Below are positions 1 through 5,509 of a DNA stretch of 6,389 bases, one piece after another (within the stretch, counting starts at the first letter, position 1; every line of letters begins with the position of its first letter). A program made the position numbers and the translations under genes. The notes below the pieces were generated by a model. It ran no database searches. It saw only the letters and a program-made list of their open reading frames with translations, and was not told where the DNA came from. Location: NCBI GenBank assembly GCA_017434685.1, contig JAFREV010000151.1, positions 1-6,389 of the forward strand, in the 5' to 3' direction. This DNA is from Mogibacterium sp. (lineage in GTDB: Bacteria; Bacillota; Clostridia; Peptostreptococcales; Anaerovoracaceae).

Positions 1-1040
1 CTCTTAATGTTTATGATTTCATCGATTCTGTCCGCGCCCTCTATCCTCTCGGGAAAAGGGGTATAGACATCTATTTTCGCTGTCTTATAAATCTCGTAAA
101 AATCTTCCGGTGAATATGACTCCGAGAGTTCTTTCTGTGTTGATTCCGGATCGACAAGAGCAAGTCCTCCGTCCGAAATAAAATCCCACAGTCGAAACTT
201 TGGTACATCGAAATACTCGAGAAAATCCGCATATATCTGCAGGTTCATATTTCCTTCAAAGATATCTTTGATTCTTCCCTTGTACTCCTCGAGTTTGTCT
301 ATTCTTCCATCCGCAGAATCAGGATTAGGCAATTCTTTGCGTATCTTCTTAATTCTTTTGTCATATTCTTTTACAATGGCCGCAAGAGCTTTTTCTTTCT
401 CTTCATTTGTCGGAACAAACTCCGCAGCAGGTCCGATGCTGATTTCGTCTAAAACATTCAAAGAGCGTTGACTGTCGCTGTCGAATTCCCTTATCGATTC
501 AACCTCATCGTCAAAGAATTCTATTCTTACGGGATGACCTGCTGCAGGCGGATATACATCAAGTATGTCTCCTCTCGAAGAAAACTCTCCCTCTGATTCA
601 GTGACGCTTCCCGGCTTATACCCGGCGCTTGCAAGAACAGCTCTGAACAATGAGGGTTCTATCCTGTCACCCGTCTTAATGCATGTAATATTAGCAGTAA
701 ATCTGGCAGGATCTGCTGTGAGTTTAATCGCCGATGATATTGGTGCGATTATTGCAACAGGAGTATTAATACTATCCCTCGAATCTGACAAAATCTGCAG
801 AGCTTTAATTCTTTCTATCAGTGCAGCCCTGTCTCTTGCCTCATAAAGAACTTGCACATCTTCGCTTTCCGGAAGCACTATTACTTCAGCTTCCGGCACA
901 CAAAAAACGAGGTCCTCCGCCAGGCTAACTGCCGCTTGCCCGCCGGAGACCACCGCTAACAACTTATTCTCTTCCCTGAGCGTCTTCGCAAGAAGGTATG
1001 CCGTCCTGCTTCCGCTCACACCCGTAAAATTTCTTATCAT
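1..1040 (-). CDS. mfd: Transcription-repair coupling factor Mfd, N-terminal part (cut by window edge)
   Basis: Mfd is a DNA translocase that removes RNA polymerase stalled at DNA damage and recruits UvrA for nucleotide excision repair. Only the first 346 codons are visible, about a third of the usual 1100-1200 residues. The visible part matches the UvrB-like N-terminal module that contacts UvrA: a GVSGSRTAYL segment at residues 7-16 (compare GLSGSARS in Bacillus), GDRIEP at 124-129, and the hallmark GEFSSRGDILDVYPP at 151-165, followed by HPVRIEFFDDEVESI (169-183) and FDSDSQRSL (186-194). The RNA polymerase-binding and helicase domains lie beyond the left edge. The ATG at 1040 is the only possible start: the frame is closed by a TGA at 1098-1100 with no other start codon between. 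It overlaps the pth stop as ATGA and has no clear ribosome binding site, so translational coupling to pth is likely (inference). Confidence 0.95.
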   Translation of the reverse strand, partial: MIRNFTGVSGSRTAYLLAKTLREENKLLAVVSGGQAAVSLAEDLVFCVPEAEVIVLPESEDVQVLYEARDRAALIERIKALQILSDSRDSINTPVAIIAPISSAIKLTADPARFTANITCIKTGDRIEPSLFRAVLASAGYKPGSVTESEGEFSSRGDILDVYPPAAGHPVRIEFFDDEVESIREFDSDSQRSLNVLDEISIGPAAEFVPTNEEKEKALAAIVKEYDKRIKKIRKELPNPDSADGRIDKLEEYKGRIKDIFEGNMNLQIYADFLEYFDVPKFRLWDFISDGGLALVDPESTQKELSESYSPEDFYEIYKTAKIDVYTPFPERIEGADRIDEIINIK

Positions 1041-1666
1041 TCTGCAATATGATTGTGTCTGCTCATAGCGACTTCCGTCCCGAGCCTGATTATGTCCTCA
1101 GCCGCAGCAGCCGCGTCAGATGCAGCCTTATCAAGGAGCTGTTGTTCTTCTTTCGGCACTTTGCCGATCACTCTGTCTACAAGGTCCTCATCTGCAGATG
1201 CCGCACCGACTCCTATTCTTATCCTCGGAAATTCTTTGGTTCCGATCTCTGAGATTACGGACTTCATACCGTTGTGAGTTCCGGCCCCGCCGGATTTTCT
1301 TATCCTTATCGAGCCGGTAGGAAGGTCCACATCGTCATAAATAATGATGAGGTTTTCGGACGGTACATCGAAGTACATGGCCGACTCTCTTGCTGCAATC
1401 CCACTCCTGTTCATGTATGTCTCAGGTTTGACCAGAACGACCTTGCGTCCTGCAATCCTTCCCTGTCCTATAATCGAGTGGAATTTGGATTTTCTTATCT
1501 CAATTGAGTTGCTCTCAGCCAAAACATCAAGCGCCCTGTATCCCATATTATGACGGGTTTTGGCATACTCCGCGCCCGGATTGCCGAGTCCGACTATAAC
1601 AAATGTGTCAGCCTCTCTGCCGTTTCCCGATTTAATGTTTGATTTAATTCTTCTGAAAAGTCCCAT
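1037..1666 (-). CDS. pth: Peptidyl-tRNA hydrolase
   Basis: This cytoplasmic enzyme cleaves peptidyl-tRNA that falls off the ribosome and so recycles tRNA. With the start chosen here it has 209 residues. All family catalytic positions are visible: VGLGNPG (25-31, Asn29), the TRHNMG block with catalytic His39, TYMNRSG (83-89, Asn86), YDDVDLPTG (110-118, Asp111) and HNG (131-133, Asn132). The usual GGHNG reads GTHNG here. The first ~20 residues (basic MGLFRRIKSNIK) form an extension not found in the E. coli enzyme. The start is uncertain. ATG at 1666 follows AGGA at 1671-1674 with a short 4-base spacer. A TTG at 1684 would add six residues (215 aa) and has a weak GGA 7 bases ahead. I prefer the ATG. 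The gene lies 46 bp after prs, and its TGA stop overlaps the mfd ATG. No terminator or promoter is seen on either side, so it is probably read from the murC promoter. Confidence 0.96.
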   Translation of the reverse strand: MGLFRRIKSNIKSGNGREADTFVIVGLGNPGAEYAKTRHNMGYRALDVLAESNSIEIRKSKFHSIIGQGRIAGRKVVLVKPETYMNRSGIAARESAMYFDVPSENLIIIYDDVDLPTGSIRIRKSGGAGTHNGMKSVISEIGTKEFPRIRIGVGAASADEDLVDRVIGKVPKEEQQLLDKAASDAAAAAEDIIRLGTEVAMSRHNHIAE

Positions 1667-1712
1667 CGCATCCTGTTTAATCAATCATTAATCCGACAGG
1701 TCACTGCTAATG

Positions 1713-2669
1713 CTATCTCGCATCAAACATTACCGAAATCGGTTTATTTGAATATACTCTTGAAATCGTCTCCGCAAATATATGTCCTACGGATAGTATC
1801 GTAATCTTTTTAAGTCTCTTCTCTTCCGGAATAGGTACTGTGTTGAGAAGCACCATCTCCTTAATCGGGCTAGCCTCGATTCTTTCAATAGCAGGTCCGG
1901 AGAGAACTCCGTGTGTTGCACATGCATATACGCATTTAGCACCCAGGTCCGTCAAAGCCTTCGCTGCGTTGCATATAGTTCCCGCAGTATCGATCATGTC
2001 ATCGAGTATTACGCAGTTCTTGCCTTCGACTTCACCGATAATGTGCATTATCTCGCTCTTGTTAGGTTCCGGTCTTCTCTTGTCTATTATGGCAATAGGT
2101 ACATTGAAAGGTTTGGCCATATTGCGGGCTCTTGTTACCGAGCCGTGATCCGGAGACACGATTACGAGATCGTCCAAATCTTTAAGTTTGAAATAGTCCG
2201 TAAGAAGAGGCTGGCCTATCATGTGATCTACCGGGATGTCGAAGAATCCCTGCTCCTGTGATGCGTGGAGGTCCATTGTAATCACTCGTCCGATACCGGC
2301 TGCTGTAATCATATTAGCCACAAGTTTGGAAGTAATAGGGTCTCTGGCCTTGGCTTTACGATCCTGTCTTGCATATCCGTAGTACGGCATAACAGCTGTT
2401 ACGCTTCTGCAGGAAGCTCTTCTGAGAGCATCAGCCATTATCAAAAGTTCCATAATATGGTCATTGACCGGCGAACTTGTGGACTGGATTATAAAGCAAT
2501 CCTTACCTCTTACCGAATCCCAGATACTTACGCTTGTTTCTCCATCGCTGAACTTGGTAACCGTAGACTTTCCGAGTTCAACACCCATGTGGTCCGCAAT
2601 TTCTTCGGCAAGCTCCGGATGAGAATTGCAGGTAAATAATCTGAGATTGGAAAATGCATCACTTGGCAT
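1713..2669 (-). CDS. prs: Ribose-phosphate pyrophosphokinase (PRPP synthetase)
   Basis: The enzyme moves the pyrophosphate of ATP to ribose 5-phosphate, giving PRPP for purine, pyrimidine, NAD, histidine and tryptophan synthesis. The 318-residue length is typical of class I bacterial enzymes. In order the protein shows FSDGE (40-44), the ATP-binding stretch PYYGYARQDRK (95-105) with the flexible loop up to DPITSKLVANM (110-120), MDLHASQ with His135, SPDHGSVTRAR (172-182), KRRP (197-200) and the PRPP-binding signature DDMIDTAGT (223-231). One oddity is Ser177 where the family usually has glycine (PDHGGVTRAR). The ATG at 2669 is backed by a perfect AGGAGG 8 bases upstream. The gene starts 30 bp after murC and ends 46 bp before pth. 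No promoter is visible in the murC-prs gap, so co-transcription with murC is the simplest reading. Confidence 0.98.
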   Translation of the reverse strand: MPSDAFSNLRLFTCNSHPELAEEIADHMGVELGKSTVTKFSDGETSVSIWDSVRGKDCFIIQSTSSPVNDHIMELLIMADALRRASCRSVTAVMPYYGYARQDRKAKARDPITSKLVANMITAAGIGRVITMDLHASQEQGFFDIPVDHMIGQPLLTDYFKLKDLDDLVIVSPDHGSVTRARNMAKPFNVPIAIIDKRRPEPNKSEIMHIIGEVEGKNCVILDDMIDTAGTICNAAKALTDLGAKCVYACATHGVLSGPAIERIEASPIKEMVLLNTVPIPEEKRLKKITILSVGHIFAETISRVYSNKPISVMFDAR

Positions 2670-2677
2670 AGCGGGAA

Positions 2678-2683
2678 CCTCCT
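2678..2683 (-). promoter_or_regulatory. Ribosome binding site of prs
   Basis: A perfect AGGAGG lies 8 bases ahead of the prs ATG. It fixes the start at 2669 and suggests strong, independent translation initiation inside the operon. Confidence 0.9.
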
Positions 2684-2699
2684 GGTTTGTTTAAATGAG

Positions 2700-4091
2700 T
2701 TATAAAACTTGCTCTTCTTTATTCAGTAGCATGTCGCCTACTTTATATACATCGCCTGCGCCCATAGTCATAGCGATGTCTCCTTCTTTGGCAAACTTTT
2801 TGATGTATTTGACAATATCTTCGAAGTCTTTTACATAATAGACTTGTTTATCCGGGTGTTTCTGCTTGATGGCATTCATCAATTTATACGATGAAACATT
2901 ATATATGTCCTTTTCCCTGGCAGCATATATGTCTGTCAGAACCAATACATCCGCATCCTCAAAAGCATCCGTGAATTCATCAAACAACGCTTTTGTCCTT
3001 GTGTATGTATGAGGCTGGAAAACAAGCCAGAGTTTATTGTGTTTTACATTCTTGGCAGCCGACAGAGTCGCCTTTATCTCCGTAGGATGATGCGCGTAGT
3101 CGTCGATTACCTTTACTCCGTTTTCTGTCGTACCGTTGAAGTCAAAGCGCCTGCCTGTGCCGCTGTACTCTTTGAGCGTCTCTGCGATAACTTCATCGCT
3201 CGCTCCGAGATATGAAGTCGTAACGTAGGCAGCCATAGCGTTAAGGACGTTGTGCTCTCCCGGTACGGAAAGAGTCAGATGCGTCAGGGTTTGCCCGCCT
3301 TTGCATATATCGAAATGAGGGTTTCCGTTTTCATCAAATTCTATGTTCTCTGCATAGTAGTCATTGCCCTCACTATATCCGTATGTAATCTTGTTTGTCT
3401 TATCTTTGAGTATATTTCTGACGAAAGGATTACCGCCGAACGCGATGATGACTCCATCATCCGGAATCTTTTCAACAAAAGCCCGGAATGATTTAACGAT
3501 GTGATCCATATCTTTGAAGTAATCGAGGTGATCGGAATCAATATTCAAAATTACTCCGATACTCGGTCTGAGTTCAAGAAAGCTGTCCATATACTCGCAT
3601 GCTTCACTGACGAGATAGCCGGTTCCGCCTATTTCAACATTACCGTGAATTTGAGGGAGATTGCCTCCGACGAGTATGGTCGGCTTAAAATCCGCATTTC
3701 TGAGAATGAGAGAAGTCATGGAAGTTACGGTTGTCTTTCCGTGTGTACCGCAAATGGCGACAGAATGCTCATAGTCATCCATAATCATGCCGAGAACTTC
3801 TGCTCTTGAGAAGAGAGGCAGACCGAGTTCTCTTGCTCGGATTACCTCAGGATTATCATCTGATACCGCTGCAGAATAAACTATGGCATCGACATCATCT
3901 ACGTTTTCCGGCTCATGCGAGTTGTACACTTTAATGCCGAGCGATTCAAGATGCTCCGTAACCTTGCTCGGATTGATGTCAGTACCGCTTACCGTAAACC
4001 CCCTATCATTAAGAATCTCGGCAACAGCCGACAATCCTATGCCGCCAATGCCGAGACAATGTATTTTCTTATATGCTCTGATATCAGTCAT
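2700..4091 (-). CDS. murC: UDP-N-acetylmuramate--L-alanine ligase
   Basis: MurC adds L-alanine to UDP-N-acetylmuramic acid using ATP, the first amino acid step of peptidoglycan stem peptide synthesis in the cytoplasm. The 463-residue protein has the normal Mur ligase layout. The N-terminal UDP-binding Rossmann domain carries GIGGIGLSA (14-22). The ATP-binding middle domain carries GTHGKTT (115-121), EACEYMDSF (164-172) and NIDSDHLDYF (183-192). Next comes PGEHNVLNAMAA (277-288), then a C-terminal domain with GRRF (313-316), DDYAHHPTE (330-338), QPHTYTRT (359-366) and TMGAGD (442-447). The frame stays open up to a TTG at 4157, but that triplet is the first half of the -35 box, so translation cannot begin there on the transcript. 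ATG at 4091 has GGAG at 4098-4101 with a 6-base spacer and gives a normal N-terminus. It is the first gene of the leftward unit. Confidence 0.98.
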   Translation of the reverse strand: MTDIRAYKKIHCLGIGGIGLSAVAEILNDRGFTVSGTDINPSKVTEHLESLGIKVYNSHEPENVDDVDAIVYSAAVSDDNPEVIRARELGLPLFSRAEVLGMIMDDYEHSVAICGTHGKTTVTSMTSLILRNADFKPTILVGGNLPQIHGNVEIGGTGYLVSEACEYMDSFLELRPSIGVILNIDSDHLDYFKDMDHIVKSFRAFVEKIPDDGVIIAFGGNPFVRNILKDKTNKITYGYSEGNDYYAENIEFDENGNPHFDICKGGQTLTHLTLSVPGEHNVLNAMAAYVTTSYLGASDEVIAETLKEYSGTGRRFDFNGTTENGVKVIDDYAHHPTEIKATLSAAKNVKHNKLWLVFQPHTYTRTKALFDEFTDAFEDADVLVLTDIYAAREKDIYNVSSYKLMNAIKQKHPDKQVYYVKDFEDIVKYIKKFAKEGDIAMTMGAGDVYKVGDMLLNKEEQVL

Positions 4092-4097
4092 TAAAAT

Positions 4098-4101
4098 CTC
4101 C
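4098..4101 (-). promoter_or_regulatory. Ribosome binding site of murC
   Basis: GGAG lies 6 bases before the ATG at 4091. With the promoter position, it decides the murC start against the longer open frame that begins at 4157. Confidence 0.8.
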
Positions 4102-4128
4102 GGATTAAATGAGAAAAAATCTGTTTTG

Positions 4129-4157
4129 ATTATATGATATAGGCCGCTTTCTTTCAA
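4129..4157 (-). promoter_or_regulatory. Sigma-A-type promoter of the murC-prs-pth-mfd unit
   Basis: On the minus strand TTGAAA (4157-4152, five of six consensus bases) is followed by a 17-base spacer and a perfect TATAAT (4134-4129). Transcription should start near 4122, leaving a leader of about 30 bases before the murC ATG. This is by far the best promoter match I found in the window. No other convincing promoter is seen before prs, pth or mfd. The start point is inferred, not shown. Confidence 0.85.
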
Positions 4158-4214
4158 GGAGCATACTGTGTGATTTTACGCAAATTTTGTACTCTTTTTC
4201 ATAATGATTTTCTA

Positions 4215-4249
4215 TTCGAAATTTATAAATTCTTTAGTACAATTATAAA
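4215..4249 (+). promoter_or_regulatory. Possible weak promoter of the cysteine desulfurase gene
   Basis: TTCGAA (4215-4220, three of six consensus bases) lies 17 bases before TACAAT (4238-4243), which runs straight into TATAAA (4244-4249). A start near 4250 would give a leader of about 40 bases. An alternative -10 is CATAAT at 4200-4205, also with a poor -35. The region is AT-rich, so chance matches are expected. A rightward promoter must lie somewhere here unless the gene is read from leftover transcription. Confidence 0.35.
4220..4231. repeat. 12-bp AT-only palindrome in the divergent promoter region
   Basis: AATTTATAAATT is a perfect palindrome between the candidate -35 and -10 boxes of the rightward gene. 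A repressor could bind here, but the site is purely AT in an AT-rich region and may be chance. I recognise no known operator consensus. Confidence 0.3.
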
Positions 4250-4258
4250 AGACACTAA

Positions 4259-4278
4259 CGGCTCAGCCGATGAATCGG
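4259..4278 (+). other. Two overlapping short hairpins ahead of the desulfurase ribosome binding site
   Basis: CGGCTCAGCCG (4259-4269) can fold as a 4-bp stem with a 3-base loop. CCGATGAATCGG (4267-4278) can fold as a 4-bp stem with a TGAA loop. They share bases 4267-4269, so only one can form at a time, and the second takes up the first two G's of the ribosome binding site. The stems are short and a regulatory role is inference only. Confidence 0.3.
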
Positions 4279-4281
4279 AGG
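4277..4281 (+). promoter_or_regulatory. Ribosome binding site of the cysteine desulfurase gene
   Basis: GGAGG lies 8 bases before the ATG at 4290. It decides that start against an in-frame GTG at 4170, which has no sensible upstream context. Confidence 0.88.
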
Positions 4282-4289
4282 AATCTGAA

Positions 4290-5450
4290 ATGGAAAAAAT
4301 ATATCTGGATAACGGTGCAACCTCTTTTCCCAAACCGCCTGAGGTTTCGGATGCGGTTTATGAATACATGACCAAAGTCGGTGCAAATATAAACCGCGGA
4401 GGTTATCAAAGCGCTTACACCCTCGAAGGCGTGGTCTTTGAAACCAGAGAATTGTTAAAAGATATGTTCGGTGCAAGCGACTGCAAGAATGTCGTGTTCA
4501 CAAAGAATGTCACGGAATCCATCAACATTGTTCTTAAAGGTTTTTTGAAGCCGGGAGACCATGTGCTCTGTTCATCCATGGAGCACAATGCAGTCATGCG
4601 TCCTCTCGTACAGCTTGAAAAACAGGGCCTCACTTTCGACAGGATTCCGGCAAATGATAAAGGAGAACTCGAGCTTTCAAAACTCGTATCCTTTTTCAAG
4701 CCGAATACAAAAGCAATTGTTATGACTCACGCAAGCAACCTCGTCGGCACTATCAACCCGATAGCGGAGGTCGGCAAACTCGCTCACCAGTATGGGATTA
4801 AACTGATAGTAGACTCGGCACAGACTGCCGGTGTTGTTCCGATTAATATGAAAGAGATGTGCATTGATGCACTATGCTTTACAGGCCACAAATCCCTTCT
4901 CGGCCCGCAAGGTATAGGAGGCTTTGTGCTTGAGGAGGAAATGATACCGCTGATAGATCCTATAATCTCCGGCGGCACAGGCTCCATCAGTCACAGCGAA
5001 GAGATTCCGGACTTCATGCCGGACAGATTTGAACCCGGCACAATGAATCTCCCGGGAATCGTAGGATTGAATGCAGGTCTCAAATGGATATCTGCTGTAG
5101 GAATGAGCAATATTGAAAAGCATGAGCTTGCACTTACCAAACGATTTCTGGACGGAATCACCCCTCTGGAGGAAGCCGGCCTGATAAAGATATTCGGACT
5201 TAGGGGTACCGAAGGCAGAACTGCTGTCGTATCCATTCAGACGCTTAAAACAGACTGCGCAGAGGTGGCGTTTATGCTCGATGCGGATTACGGGATCATG
5301 ACAAGAGTCGGCCTTCACTGTGCTCCGGCAGCACACAAAAGCATAGGAAGTTTCCCTACAGGAACTATTCGATTCAGTTTCGGAAACTTCAATACCGAAG
5401 AAGAAATCGATACTGCAATCCGTGCGCTAAACGAAATATTAAAAGCTTAA
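4290..5450 (+). CDS. Cysteine desulfurase family protein (PLP-dependent, aminotransferase class V fold)
   Basis: Enzymes of this family take sulfur (or selenium) from cysteine (or selenocysteine) as an enzyme-bound persulfide and pass it to Fe-S cluster, thio-cofactor or selenium pathways. The 386-residue protein shows YLDNGATSFPKPP (5-17), EHNAVMRP (98-105, with the likely PLP-stacking His99), THASNLVGT (146-154), VDSAQTAG (174-181, Asp175 for the PLP ring), TGHKSLLGPQG (198-208, Schiff-base Lys201), RVGLHCAP (339-346, Cys344 as probable sulfur acceptor) and TIRFSFGNFNT (359-369). The length and the YLDNGATSFPKP start suggest the Csd-like subfamily often called the EF2568 type, known in part from selenium-linked loci in Firmicutes. 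This placement is from memory. The open frame extends 40 codons upstream to a GTG at 4170, but that stretch is AT-rich leader and GGAGG supports the ATG at 4290. The gene stands alone, divergent from murC and closed by its own terminator. Its substrate and partner are unknown. Confidence 0.9.
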   Translation: MEKIYLDNGATSFPKPPEVSDAVYEYMTKVGANINRGGYQSAYTLEGVVFETRELLKDMFGASDCKNVVFTKNVTESINIVLKGFLKPGDHVLCSSMEHNAVMRPLVQLEKQGLTFDRIPANDKGELELSKLVSFFKPNTKAIVMTHASNLVGTINPIAEVGKLAHQYGIKLIVDSAQTAGVVPINMKEMCIDALCFTGHKSLLGPQGIGGFVLEEEMIPLIDPIISGGTGSISHSEEIPDFMPDRFEPGTMNLPGIVGLNAGLKWISAVGMSNIEKHELALTKRFLDGITPLEEAGLIKIFGLRGTEGRTAVVSIQTLKTDCAEVAFMLDADYGIMTRVGLHCAPAAHKSIGSFPTGTIRFSFGNFNTEEEIDTAIRALNEILKA

Positions 5451-5456
5451 AAATAC

Positions 5457-5488
5457 AAAAATCCCACCTCTAAGTCGGTGGGATTTTT
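5457..5488. terminator. Bidirectional intrinsic terminator between the desulfurase gene and gap
   Basis: A perfect 12-bp stem (5457-5468 pairs with 5477-5488; core ATCCCACC with GGTGGGAT) closes an 8-base loop. On the plus strand the stem ends in a run of six T's, 7 bases after the desulfurase stop. On the minus strand the A-tract gives a matching T-run, 21 bases after the gap stop. The same hairpin can therefore end both convergent genes. Confidence 0.93.
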
Positions 5489-5509
5489 TAATGCATGCTT
5501 TTTTACTTA

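Noticed and set aside
268..846. Plus-strand open frames at 268-471 and 565-846
   Set aside because: Both are antisense to mfd, whose minus-strand reading has clear family motifs at these positions. Their hydrophobic look comes from reading acidic codons backwards.
2265..2639. Open frame of 124 codons on the plus strand
   Set aside because: It lies antisense to prs, which is strongly conserved; the translation looks like random Cys- and Ser-rich shadow sequence.
4092..4157. N-terminal extension of murC from a TTG at 4157
   Set aside because: It overlaps the -35 and -10 boxes of the promoter and is not part of known MurC proteins.
4170..4289. N-terminal extension of the desulfurase from a GTG at 4170
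   Set aside because: The stretch is AT-rich leader, reads as unrelated hydrophobic residues, has no ribosome binding site, and the family N-terminus YLDNGAT begins right after the ATG at 4290, which has GGAGG.
4872..5336. Open frame of 154 codons on the minus strand
   Set aside because: It is the antisense shadow of the desulfurase gene, with no ribosome binding site or recognisable motif.
5491..5498. ATGCATGC palindromic octamer
   Set aside because: Short restriction-site-like palindrome beside the terminator, with no partner repeats or known role; chance is enough.
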